A DNA stretch of 64,000 bases, taken from the NCBI RefSeq assembly GCF_900207585.1, contig NZ_OAOP01000001.1, positions 620,001 through 684,000 of the forward strand, given 5' to 3'. The notes under the pieces are model-generated. The model had not been told where the DNA came from, made no database searches, and was given only the letters and a program-made list of their open reading frames with translations. How positions within the stretch are numbered: position 1 is the stretch's first letter; every line of letters begins with the position of its first letter. This document shows positions 52,355 through 60,848 of this stretch, piece by piece. The translations under genes were made by a program, and so were the position numbers. The DNA is from Bacillus oleivorans (GTDB lineage Bacteria > Bacillota > Bacilli > Bacillales > JC228).

Positions 52355-55300
52355 TTGAAAGCAAAGAAAAGTTTACTCATAGCAATAATTTCACTCCTAT
52401 GCTTTTCAACCGTTGCATTTGGTGCTTCTGTACCGCAAAAGACAGTTACACAGAAGTCACTGGCAACTGGACAGCAATCGTTAGAGGCTAGTTTGGACAA
52501 GTCCATTAGTCCTGACGAAGAAGTGCGTGTCATTGTAGAGCTGGAACAAGAACCAGCTATTACTGTCGCACAAAAACAGGGCAAACAATACAAAAATCTT
52601 TCTAAAGCAGAAAAAGAACAATTAAAAGCAGAAAGAAAAGCAGCACAAAAAGCTGTTAAAGAGCAAGCTAAGGCTAAAAAAATTCAATTAAAAGAACATG
52701 TTAGCTTTACAACAGTTTCTAATGGTTTTAGTGCTGACGTAAAATATGGTCAAATTGGGGAGTTAGCAGCGGTTGAAGGTGTTAAGGAAGTATACATATC
52801 TACTGAATACACTCGTCCAGAAGAAGAGCCTGACATGGTTTATAGTAAAGAACTAATACAGGCACAATCAGCTTGGCGCGATTATGGATACAAAGGGGAA
52901 GGGATGATTGTTGGTGTAATCGACACGGGAATTGACCCTTCACATAAAGACTTTGTGTTAAGTGACCTTGAGGCAGCTGAACTTTCAGAGGAAGAGATTA
53001 CTAGTTTAGTAGCTGAAAATGGACTGCCAGGAAAATTTTACACAGACAAGGTTCCATATGGGTATAACTACATTGACGGAAATTCTGAAATTAAAGATCT
53101 TGCTGGCCCAAATGCTTCCATGCACGGCATGCACGTTGCCGGAACGGTAGCAGCCAATGGTGATGAGGAAAATGGCGGAATCAAAGGGGTTGCACCTGAA
53201 GCTCAAGTGCTAGCTCTTAAAGTATTCTCCAATGATCCAAATATGGCATCCACATGGGGAGATATTTACATCAAGGCAATTGATGATGCGATTGTTCTAG
53301 GTGCAGATGTCTTAAACATGAGTTTGGGTTCGACTGCAGGATTTGTAGATGCAAATAATCCTGAGCAACAAGCGGTTGCGCGTGCTGTTGAAAACGGCGT
53401 CTTAATGGCTATTTCAGCAGGTAACTCAGCTCATCTTGGAAATGGATATAGAAATCCTGATGTCTCAAACCCTGATTATGGGGTTGTTGGTTCACCAGGT
53501 ATTTCATACGATTCATTACAGGTAGCTTCGATTGAAAATTCATTTATGGATTTAGATGCGATTACGTATAGCTTTGGCGATACGACAGGAAAAGCTCCTT
53601 TCCTTTCAGCATCATCTGTACATCCGAATGATGTAGAGCAGAAGTCGTTTGAGGTGGTTTATGCAGGTGTTGGCGGGGCTGCAGACTTTGAGGGTCTTGA
53701 TATAGAAGGTAAATATGCCCTAGTTGTACGTGGAACTCATGCATTTACGGATAAAGCGATAAATGCACAAAAGGCAGGGGCAGCTGGGGTCATTATTTAC
53801 AACAATACGAGCGGCTACGTTAACATGGCAACTGATCCGGCTATTACGATTCCTCAGTTATTTATGTTAAAAACAGATGGTGATAAATTAAAAGCTGCTC
53901 TAGATGCTAAACAAACAGTAACCGTTTCTTTTGAAGGCGATAAAACAACTGCAGCAAACCCTGAAGCTGGTAAAATGAGTGCTTTCACGTCTTGGGGTGT
54001 AACGCCTAACCTTGACTTTAAGCCTGAAATTACAGCTCCAGGCGGTCAAATTTATTCTACATTAAATAATGATAAGTACGGTATGATGAGCGGTACATCA
54101 ATGGCTGCTCCGCATGTAGCGGGAGGTGCAGCACTCGTCATGCAGCGGGTGGATGAGGACTTTGGCTATGAAGGCTTTGATCGTGCTTTAATGGCGAAAA
54201 ATATCCTGATGAACACATCTTCTCCTGTGTTAGACAAAGGAACGGTTCCAACGGCATTTGGCTGGGAAGTTCCGTATTCACCACGCCGTCAAGGGGCTGG
54301 ATTAATGCAGCTTCATTCAGCGCTTTCGACTCCGGTTGTAGTAACAGAGAAAAAGTCAGGAGAAGCAAAGGTTGCGCTTAAAGAAGTAGGAGATAAATTT
54401 ACTTTTACACTTGTAGCTAAAAACTATAGTAATGAAACAGCCGTTTATAATGTAGCTGCAAATCTGCAAACGGATTTTGCCGGCTGGGGAGAATTAGGCT
54501 ATCTAGCTAATGAATTGCAGGCACAGCCAATCTTAAATGCTGCGATTCTAGTAAATGGAAGTGAAGAAACAACGGTGACATTGAAACCTGGCCAGAAGAA
54601 AAACGTAACAGTTACAGTTGATCTTTCTAATGCTCAGGTAGTCGACCCTTCGCAAAGCTGGACAACGCTAATAGATATTGAGGAAATGTTTGAGAGCGGC
54701 TTTTGGGTCGAAGGCTTTGTAACTTTCACAGATGTTTCCGATACGAATCCAACTTTAACTGTTCCGTATGTTGGCTTTAATGGAGACTGGAATAAGGCCC
54801 CGATCTTTGATGGAACAGTCTATGATGAAGCATCATTCTATGGTGTTGCTGGTTTGTTAGATAACAACTACAATTACTTAGGATATAATCCATTAGCCGA
54901 TGAATATCATAAAGAATTGATTGCGATATCTCCAAATGGCGATGGTGTTCAAGATGGTGCAGTACCAGCATTCTCATTACTGCGAAATGTGAAACAGATC
55001 ACCTTTAGCATCTTAGATGAAAATGGCAAGGAAATTAGAAAACTTCGGACAGAGAATAATCAGCGCAAGCATTATTATGATGGCGGCCGTGCAGCATACT
55101 ATTCATTAAATGCTTCTCGTTTATGGGATGGTACAATTAACGGTGCCTTAGCAGAGGACGGTTTATACTATTACGAATTAGAAGCAGTCATTGATTATCC
55201 TGGGGCTGAACCGCAAACACTGGTCCTTCCAGTAAAAGTGGATACAGTTGCGCCAACTGTTGAAGCAGCTCTTAGTGAGGACGGAACAAAAGTGGCGATT

Positions 55301-56143
55301 ACGGCTAGCGATAATGAAGGCGGATCTGGACTCTCTTATATTGATGTATATGTAAATGGAGAATCAGTGGTTGATGGCGTTTTAGCACCTTCGACAACAG
55401 AATTTGTTTTACCAGAAGGAACTTCTCCTGAAGCTGAAATAGAGGTTGTCGCAGTGGATCATGCAGGTAACAGCAGTACAGCAACTGAAGCTGATGACAC
55501 TTCTGAAGGTGGATCAGAGGAAGGATCAAATGAAGATGGAGATGCTTCAGGGCAAGATTCAACCGTTCCTTATGTAAATTTAGTTAGTCCAGAAGCATTT
55601 AGTATTTTTAATACAAATGAGGTAGTACTGTCAGGTACGATCAACGAGCCATCTGGCTTAAAAGAGTTTACTGTTGCAGGAAATCCGGTGGAGACCGCAT
55701 ACAATGAAGAGACAAAGCTCTATGAGTTTAATACCTCCATTCAATTAGCGGATGGAATTCACCACTTGGATGTTAAAGCAGTTGATAACGAGGATAATGA
55801 AATTGCTTTTAAACGAATGATTTTCGTAGATACAACTGTACCTGTAATTGAGGTAAGCGGAGTTCCGAAAAGTGGTACAGTAAAGAATAATGTGAAAAGT
55901 ATTAAAGTAGATGTTACAGTAGCTGATAATTTTGATGAAATTCGCTTGTATCAAAATGGAAGCGAAATCTATTATCACGAAGGTCTTGCTGATTCATATG
56001 AAATGAGAAGCTTTGAACATGTAATTGAGGATCTTGTCCTTCAGTTACAAGAAGGTGAAAATGTCTTTACCTTTGAGGCAACAGACCTTGCTGGAAATAC
56101 AACTGCTTATACGGTTAAAGTTGTAAAGGAAAGTAAAAAGTAA
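52355..56143 (+). CDS. S8 family serine protease, Vpr-like, with PA and C-terminal Ig/Fn3-like domains
   Basis: A 1262-residue exported subtilase. Signal peptide (about 1-26), I9-type propeptide (about 45-150), catalytic domain with D190 (VIDTGID), H257 (HGMHVAG) and S582 (GTSMAAPHVAG), a protease-associated insert (about 430-525) inside it, then an Fn3-like region and several Ig-like beta domains, with an acidic linker (SEEGSNEDGDASGQ) near residue 1060. Longer than B. subtilis Vpr (about 806) by its C-terminal modules. There is no SLH or LPXTG, so it is probably secreted. TTG start nine bases after GGGAGG; the ATG at 52319 has no site. Confidence 0.93.
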   Translation: MKAKKSLLIAIISLLCFSTVAFGASVPQKTVTQKSLATGQQSLEASLDKSISPDEEVRVIVELEQEPAITVAQKQGKQYKNLSKAEKEQLKAERKAAQKAVKEQAKAKKIQLKEHVSFTTVSNGFSADVKYGQIGELAAVEGVKEVYISTEYTRPEEEPDMVYSKELIQAQSAWRDYGYKGEGMIVGVIDTGIDPSHKDFVLSDLEAAELSEEEITSLVAENGLPGKFYTDKVPYGYNYIDGNSEIKDLAGPNASMHGMHVAGTVAANGDEENGGIKGVAPEAQVLALKVFSNDPNMASTWGDIYIKAIDDAIVLGADVLNMSLGSTAGFVDANNPEQQAVARAVENGVLMAISAGNSAHLGNGYRNPDVSNPDYGVVGSPGISYDSLQVASIENSFMDLDAITYSFGDTTGKAPFLSASSVHPNDVEQKSFEVVYAGVGGAADFEGLDIEGKYALVVRGTHAFTDKAINAQKAGAAGVIIYNNTSGYVNMATDPAITIPQLFMLKTDGDKLKAALDAKQTVTVSFEGDKTTAANPEAGKMSAFTSWGVTPNLDFKPEITAPGGQIYSTLNNDKYGMMSGTSMAAPHVAGGAALVMQRVDEDFGYEGFDRALMAKNILMNTSSPVLDKGTVPTAFGWEVPYSPRRQGAGLMQLHSALSTPVVVTEKKSGEAKVALKEVGDKFTFTLVAKNYSNETAVYNVAANLQTDFAGWGELGYLANELQAQPILNAAILVNGSEETTVTLKPGQKKNVTVTVDLSNAQVVDPSQSWTTLIDIEEMFESGFWVEGFVTFTDVSDTNPTLTVPYVGFNGDWNKAPIFDGTVYDEASFYGVAGLLDNNYNYLGYNPLADEYHKELIAISPNGDGVQDGAVPAFSLLRNVKQITFSILDENGKEIRKLRTENNQRKHYYDGGRAAYYSLNASRLWDGTINGALAEDGLYYYELEAVIDYPGAEPQTLVLPVKVDTVAPTVEAALSEDGTKVAITASDNEGGSGLSYIDVYVNGESVVDGVLAPSTTEFVLPEGTSPEAEIEVVAVDHAGNSSTATEADDTSEGGSEEGSNEDGDASGQDSTVPYVNLVSPEAFSIFNTNEVVLSGTINEPSGLKEFTVAGNPVETAYNEETKLYEFNTSIQLADGIHHLDVKAVDNEDNEIAFKRMIFVDTTVPVIEVSGVPKSGTVKNNVKSIKVDVTVADNFDEIRLYQNGSEIYYHEGLADSYEMRSFEHVIEDLVLQLQEGENVFTFEATDLAGNTTAYTVKVVKESKK

Positions 56144-56158
56144 AATAAAGTAATTCTT

Positions 56159-56191
56159 TGGCCAATCTCATTAGGGGGTTGGTCTTCTTTT
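56159..56191 (+). terminator. Probable terminator after the protease gene
   Basis: GGCCAA and TTGGTC pair (one G-U) and are followed by TTCTTTTC. Confidence 0.55.
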
Positions 56192-56366
56192 CATTTATTA
56201 GACTGACACCATATTAAGGCTATCTGCAATATATAAAATTTTCTGATGTCGAATTGGAAAATTACCGGGGAAATATTGTAGAAATGTTGCAGGAAATCAA
56301 CTTGGTGTCGAAGAAATGGAAAGATAAGATTATCGATACATATAGTTGAATAGAGGAGGGGATATA

Positions 56367-56726
56367 ATGGAACCTTTTGAGTTGATCTTAATCTTGTTGG
56401 TCATTTTATTGGTTTCAGATTGGTTCCTAAAAAAGAAATTTCAAATTACGAGCAGAGAACCTTATTTTTATAAGCCAATAAATAAGGTACAAAGGTACGG
56501 GGAAATTATTATTCACATTATATTCTGGATCGTCTTCCCTATAGTAATGGCCAGAGAAAGCGGTATTCTGTTTTGGACATGGATCTTCCTCTATTTGACC
56601 TTTTTATCTGGATTTAGATTTACAATGGAATGGAAATACGAGCGTGAAAAAAGGCAGTACCTATTAACAACCAGCAAATTTATCTGGATTATTCTATTTA
56701 TCAGCTCTATTATTTATTTAACATGA
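56367..56726 (+). CDS. DUF4181-like small membrane protein
   Basis: A 119-residue membrane protein with three to four hydrophobic segments (about residues 3-18, 48-66, 69-88 and 100-118). KKKFQITSREPYFYKPINKV between the first two helices matches, as far as I recall, the DUF4181 family of Bacillus. The ATG at 56367 lies eight bases after GAGGAGGGG. It ends 18 bases before the fructokinase gene and may be co-transcribed. Two isolated TGTCGAA heptamers lie upstream (about 56248 and 56305). Function unknown. Confidence 0.7.
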   Translation: MEPFELILILLVILLVSDWFLKKKFQITSREPYFYKPINKVQRYGEIIIHIIFWIVFPIVMARESGILFWTWIFLYLTFLSGFRFTMEWKYEREKRQYLLTTSKFIWIILFISSIIYLT

Positions 56727-56744
56727 AGGAGGCGGCAAAACACG

Positions 56745-57632
56745 ATGAAATTCGGTGCTATAGAAGCTGGCGGGACAAAATTTGTCTGTGCAATCGGAGA
56801 TGAAACGGGATCTATCATTCAAAAAGCTGTGTTTCCAACAACAACTCCGGGTGAGACTTTTTTAAAGGTGTTTGATTTTTTCAGAAACAAAGAGATTGAT
56901 GCTTTAGGGATCGGCTCATTTGGACCGATTGATATTGACCCTAAAAGTGAAAAGTACGGCTTCATTACAAGTACGCCAAAACCAGGCTGGGGTCAGGTAG
57001 ATTTTCTCGGAAGCATGAAAAGTAAATTAAATGTGCCAATTGGCTTTGATACAGATGTAAATGCAGCTGCTCTGGGAGAGGTAATATGGGGAGCAGCCAA
57101 AGGTCTGGATAGCTGTTTGTACATGACGGTTGGAACAGGAATTGGGGTAGGTGCCATTGTCGACGGGAAAACATTGAAAGGATTCACGCATCCGGAAATG
57201 GGCCATATTCTTGTTCGCAAAAATCACTCGGACGAATTTCAGGGAGTCTGCCCCTACCATGGTGATTGCCTAGAGGGAATGGCGTCAGGTCCTGCTATTA
57301 CAGCAAGATGGGGTAAAAAAGGACAAGAGCTCTCCGATAATGAAAAAGTGTGGGAGCTAGAAGCGGATTATCTGGCACAAGCATTAATGGCCTACACGCT
57401 TATCCTATCCCCTCATAGAATAGTGATTGGGGGAGGAGTTATGAAACAATCTCAGCTTTTCCCATTGATTCGCAAGAAAGTGTTTGAAAAGTTAAATGGG
57501 TATGTTCAGCATCCGATCATTATTGAAAAAATAGATGAATGGATTGTACCTCCAGGGTTAGGGGATGAAGCGGGGGTAAAGGGAGCGCTAGCATTGGCTG
57601 CAAAAAGCGTAAGAGGAGAGTTACCGATGTAA
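56745..57632 (+). CDS. ROK family fructokinase
   Basis: A 295-residue sugar kinase that should phosphorylate fructose to fructose 6-phosphate with ATP. AIEAGGTKFVCAIGD at the start is the phosphate-binding loop; FDTDVNAAALGE contains the catalytic Asp (about residue 104), TVGTGIGVGAIVDG follows, and the ROK zinc motif HPEMGHI...CPYHGDCLEG spans about residues 147-182. The length and motifs fit the GmuE/ScrK-type fructokinases. AAGGAGGCGGC precedes the ATG. No sucrose or mannan genes are adjacent. Confidence 0.92.
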   Translation: MKFGAIEAGGTKFVCAIGDETGSIIQKAVFPTTTPGETFLKVFDFFRNKEIDALGIGSFGPIDIDPKSEKYGFITSTPKPGWGQVDFLGSMKSKLNVPIGFDTDVNAAALGEVIWGAAKGLDSCLYMTVGTGIGVGAIVDGKTLKGFTHPEMGHILVRKNHSDEFQGVCPYHGDCLEGMASGPAITARWGKKGQELSDNEKVWELEADYLAQALMAYTLILSPHRIVIGGGVMKQSQLFPLIRKKVFEKLNGYVQHPIIIEKIDEWIVPPGLGDEAGVKGALALAAKSVRGELPM

Positions 57633-57636
57633 AAAA

Positions 57637-57665
57637 GAGAGCTTAGTTTCGAAACTAAGCTCTGA
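57637..57665 (-). terminator. Terminator, mainly for the minus-strand small gene
   Basis: AGAGCTTAGTTTCGAAACTAAGCTCT is a perfect palindrome. On the minus strand it is followed by CTTTTTTAC; on plus by GAGAAAAAAG, which is not U-rich in the right place. Confidence 0.75.
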
Positions 57666-57717
57666 GAAAAAAGTTATTTTATAATAGAAGAATAAAGAGC
57701 TGTAAATCTAAGGTGAG

Positions 57718-57933
57718 TCAAACCGCAACCGAACGATTTAACCAGAGTTCGATGAGGCTCTGCTGTTTGCTGATAAAGCGCATAATTCGCTTTGGACAGC
57801 TTTGGTCATTTAGAGGGGATAGCGATTTGGGATCCAGGTATACAATTCGGACACAATCTTCCTTACGGTCCCATACATGTATTTGTATACCCTTTTGTTT
57901 TTTTAATACATGTTTAAAAATGTATTTTTCCAT
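57718..57933 (-). CDS. Small hypothetical protein
   Basis: A 71-residue basic protein (MEKYIFKHVLKKQKGIQIHV...). No family is recognised. Support for a real gene: TAGGAGGAG seven bases before the ATG, a terminator on the correct strand after its stop, and no competing frame. The middle contains a beta-type stretch (IQIHVWDRKEDCVRIVYLD) suggesting a small folded domain. It is convergent with the fructokinase gene and divergent from the AbrB-family transporter. Confidence 0.6.
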   Translation of the reverse strand: MEKYIFKHVLKKQKGIQIHVWDRKEDCVRIVYLDPKSLSPLNDQSCPKRIMRFISKQQSLIELWLNRSVAV

Positions 57934-58136
57934 TGGCAACTCCTCCTATTCCGCATCTTTGATGAACTCCCTTTCTATCTAACGGAAAAACCCCCATCAG
58001 TTTTATGATATTATGAGATTCTATGAGGTATGACTATAAAACAATGATTCCACTACTCTTTTTTATACAATAGTTGTGGTAGAATATAGCTGGAGTCAGA
58101 AAATTTCGACACGCTAAATAAAAGGATGGACGTCTT

Positions 58137-59237
58137 GTGAGACTCAAACCGTTTTTGATCACCTTACTTATTGCTGTAACAGCAGGATTTATTTTTAATC
58201 AGGTGGGAATGTTTTTGCCGTGGATGTTAGGTCCACTTTTTTCATTGGCATTTATAAAATTTTTTTACAAAGGATCTTTATACTGGCCAATCTCGTTCAG
58301 AAACTTTGGATTACTTATACTGGGGGTTCAGCTAGGGAGTTCTTTTACAAAAGAGGCAGCTCTGCTGATGGTAACCCAATTGCCAATTATGCTAGTGACC
58401 ACTGTGTTAATTATTGGATTTTCTGTTGCAACTGCTTTTGTGTTAAAAAGGTGGACCGATTTAACCTATAGCACCGTCTTACTGGGAAGCTTTCCTGGGG
58501 GGCTGTCGCAGATGGTTCTATTAGGAGAGGAAACGAAGGATGCTGATGAAGCGGTCATTGCCTTCATGCAAACTTTTCGGGTCATGATGGTCATCACGAT
58601 TGTTCCTTGGCTGATTTTCCATGTCGTTGCAAAAGGACAAGAAGTTCCGGTTTTAGCTAGTGCTGATGTAACCTTTCGATATTTACCAGAGATTGATCCA
58701 ATGGCCTTGTTTTGGTTAATTGCAGGACTGCCTGTTTTGATATGGGCTGCGAAAAAAATCAGTTTTCCGATTCCGTATTTGTTAATGCCATTGCTTCTGG
58801 TTGGTATTCTGAATATAGTTGGATTTCCGTCTCCATCCATGCCAACACTATGGATTGATGGGGCCCAGCTCTTATTTGGAACCTATCTTGGAGTGAAAAT
58901 GAAATTTGATAAAGAGCATTTTTCTTTTAAAATGTTATCCATATGTTTTATTTTAAACCTGCTGTTAATCGGCTTTTGCATCCTGCTTGCAGAGGGATTA
59001 TTTGCCCTGTTTCAGCTGCCGTTTAATGAAATGTTTCTCAGTACGGCGCCAGGCGGGATTGCGGAAATGGCTGTCACTGCTATTGCCGTTGAGGCCGATA
59101 TATCAACTGTAACAAGCTTTCATTTATTTAGGATCTTTATGATTCTATTAATCGCCACACCGCTGATGAAATTCCTGTTTGCAGAGCGGGACATCGTACC
59201 GCAAGAACAGGAGAGTCGAAAACGAATGCATGTATAA
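58137..59237 (+). CDS. AbrB family (AmoA-like) membrane protein
   Basis: A 366-residue membrane protein with two repeated halves of about five helices each. LPWMLGPLFSLAFIKFF and GSFPGGLSQMVLLGEE in the first half and LSTAPGGIAEMAVTAIAVEA in the second are the duplicated family motif (COG3180, PF05145). Despite the name it is unrelated to the AbrB transition-state regulator; it is thought to be a transporter, substrate unknown. GTG start after AAAGGATGG. Confidence 0.88.
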   Translation: MRLKPFLITLLIAVTAGFIFNQVGMFLPWMLGPLFSLAFIKFFYKGSLYWPISFRNFGLLILGVQLGSSFTKEAALLMVTQLPIMLVTTVLIIGFSVATAFVLKRWTDLTYSTVLLGSFPGGLSQMVLLGEETKDADEAVIAFMQTFRVMMVITIVPWLIFHVVAKGQEVPVLASADVTFRYLPEIDPMALFWLIAGLPVLIWAAKKISFPIPYLLMPLLLVGILNIVGFPSPSMPTLWIDGAQLLFGTYLGVKMKFDKEHFSFKMLSICFILNLLLIGFCILLAEGLFALFQLPFNEMFLSTAPGGIAEMAVTAIAVEADISTVTSFHLFRIFMILLIATPLMKFLFAERDIVPQEQESRKRMHV

Positions 59238-59251
59238 GAAGGAAAAATATA

Positions 59252-59297
59252 CCTCCTCATCGAATCTATTTAGAGATTGATGAGGAGGTTTTTATAC
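59252..59297 (+). terminator. Terminator after the AbrB-family gene
   Basis: CCTCCTCATC and GATGAGGAGG form ten perfect pairs with an AT-rich loop and a TTTTTAT tail. Confidence 0.9.
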
Positions 59298-59360
59298 ATC
59301 CTAGACAGTTCCTCTCTGTAGATTCCTATTCTCATAGAAAATAAGGAAAGGGGACATTGG

Positions 59361-60644
59361 ATGAAAAGGTTTTTGAAAAGGAGTATTGTAAGTTTTGTAA
59401 CCGCTTTACTGCTTCTGAGTACGGCATCGAATGTTGCAGCAACAGAACAAACTGTAATGGATTACGTAGCATTAGGGGATTCGATTGCAAAAGGGGTAAC
59501 CGCTAATGGAGATCTTGGGCTTGGGTATGCAGATTTTATTGAGGCTGAATTAGAAGCACGAGGAATGACAGTTAATCTAAACAAAAGCTTTGCTGTGCCT
59601 GGCTACACCTCAGCCCAAGTGCTAGCTGACTTAAATAAACCTGAGATTAAAGAAGCACTCACTAAGGCGGAGCTCGTCACTTTGTCGGTCGGGGCCAATG
59701 ATATGCTGCAAATCGCCGAAATTGATCTGGCGAATGGAGAGATATCATTTGATCTCAAAGAAGCACAGGCAACATTAACAAAGATGGCGGAAAATGTAGC
59801 TTTGATTGTAGGCACAATTAAAACAATCAACCCGGAGGCTGAAGTTTATATCACCGATTACATTTTCCCATTCCCGCATCTTGAAGGGGAAACTTATGAT
59901 TTGACAGCTGGAATGATGGAACAAATGAATGGGGCGATTCTTGCAGCCGGGGCATCCGCTGGTGCAAAGCCAGTTTCTGTTACTAGTCTGATTGGTTTCG
60001 AGACAAAAGATTACATGCCAAACCCGCAAAATGTTCACCCGAATGAAGAAGGGTATAAAGAGATGGCAGAGGCATTCTTTGCTGTTTTTGATGCTCCTGC
60101 ATTTGTGGATGTTAAAGGACACTGGGCGGAAGAGGCAATTATGGCACTGGCTAAGTTAAATGTAGTAGCGGGGGTAACGGATACTAAATTCATGCCAGAC
60201 CGCATTATTACTAGAGCAGAGGCTGCAGCCCTTTTATTTCGGATGATCCCTATGACAATGAACATCCCAGAGAATCCTGGATTCAAGGACGTTTCAGAAG
60301 ACCACCCTCACTATATGGCCATTGCTAAGCTGGTTGAGGCAGGCGTATTCAGTAAAGCTGAAACATTCAACCCGGAGGCTCCATTAACAAGAGCCCAGCT
60401 TGCGAAAATTGTGACTATTGCTTTCCAAGTAAAAGCAGGTGATAGGGCAGCTAGTTTCACCGATGTGCGGGAAGGATACTGGGCAAAGCCATATATTGAA
60501 ATTCTGGCTTCAAACGGATATCTAAGCGGCTATACGAACGGCCGGTTTGGAATCGGTGACAGCACGACGCGTGCACAATTTACAGCGGTTGTGTACCGAA
60601 TTTATCGGGATATAGAAGCGTATAGGTTTTTAGATGGAAAATAG
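59361..60644 (+). CDS. Cell-surface SGNH/GDSL hydrolase with three SLH domains
   Basis: A 427-residue exported esterase. Signal peptide (about 1-27), GDSL domain (about 33-245) with block I ALGDSIAKG, block III VGANDM and block V VHPNEEGY holding the catalytic Asp-x-x-His equivalent, then three S-layer homology repeats (about 250-310, 310-365 and 370-420) starting FVDVKGHWAEEAI, GFKDVSEDHPHY and SFTDVREGYWAKP. SLH repeats bind pyruvylated wall polymer, so the enzyme is displayed on the surface. Substrate unknown. AAGGAAAGGGGAC precedes the ATG. Confidence 0.92.
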   Translation: MKRFLKRSIVSFVTALLLLSTASNVAATEQTVMDYVALGDSIAKGVTANGDLGLGYADFIEAELEARGMTVNLNKSFAVPGYTSAQVLADLNKPEIKEALTKAELVTLSVGANDMLQIAEIDLANGEISFDLKEAQATLTKMAENVALIVGTIKTINPEAEVYITDYIFPFPHLEGETYDLTAGMMEQMNGAILAAGASAGAKPVSVTSLIGFETKDYMPNPQNVHPNEEGYKEMAEAFFAVFDAPAFVDVKGHWAEEAIMALAKLNVVAGVTDTKFMPDRIITRAEAAALLFRMIPMTMNIPENPGFKDVSEDHPHYMAIAKLVEAGVFSKAETFNPEAPLTRAQLAKIVTIAFQVKAGDRAASFTDVREGYWAKPYIEILASNGYLSGYTNGRFGIGDSTTRAQFTAVVYRIYRDIEAYRFLDGK

Positions 60645-60646
60645 AG

Positions 60647-60678
60647 AAGGCTCCCTCGGGATGAGGGAGCCTTTGGTG
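60647..60678. terminator. Terminator-like hairpin after the GDSL gene
   Basis: AAGGCTCCCTC and GAGGGAGCCTT form eleven pairs around GGGAT. The T tail on plus is short (TTTGGTGT); on minus it is TCTCTATTTTC. Confidence 0.7.
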
Positions 60679-60699
60679 TAGGGAAGGTACTTTCGGGGA

Positions 60700-60820
60700 T
60701 ATCGTGCATTCCATCCCGTAAATCGTGCAATCCACCTCAAATTTCGTGCAATCCACCTCAAATTTCGTGCAATCCCATCCAGAAATCGTGCAATCCATCC
60801 CGAAAATCATGCTCCCCACC
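60700..60820 (-). repeat. Intergenic phased array, family B (copy 2, inverted)
   Basis: Six units with plus-strand core TTTCGTGCAATCC, the reverse complement of the family B core. Starts at 60702, 60723, 60744, 60765, 60786 and 60807: five steps of exactly 21 bases. It lies between convergent genes. Confidence 0.92.
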
Positions 60821-60848
60821 TAAAAACCATTGACCTATACACCCATAT

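Noticed and set aside
16736-58113. Many single TGTCGAA heptamers as Spo0A sites (for example 16736, 28158, 32930, 56248, 56305, 58107)
   Set aside because: A seven-base word is expected about eight times on both strands of 64 kb; single sites carry little weight. Only the pair at 52190-52232 was kept.
58137-59237. Transition-state regulator AbrB
   Set aside because: The name is shared, but the protein is a ten-helix membrane protein with no DNA-binding domain.
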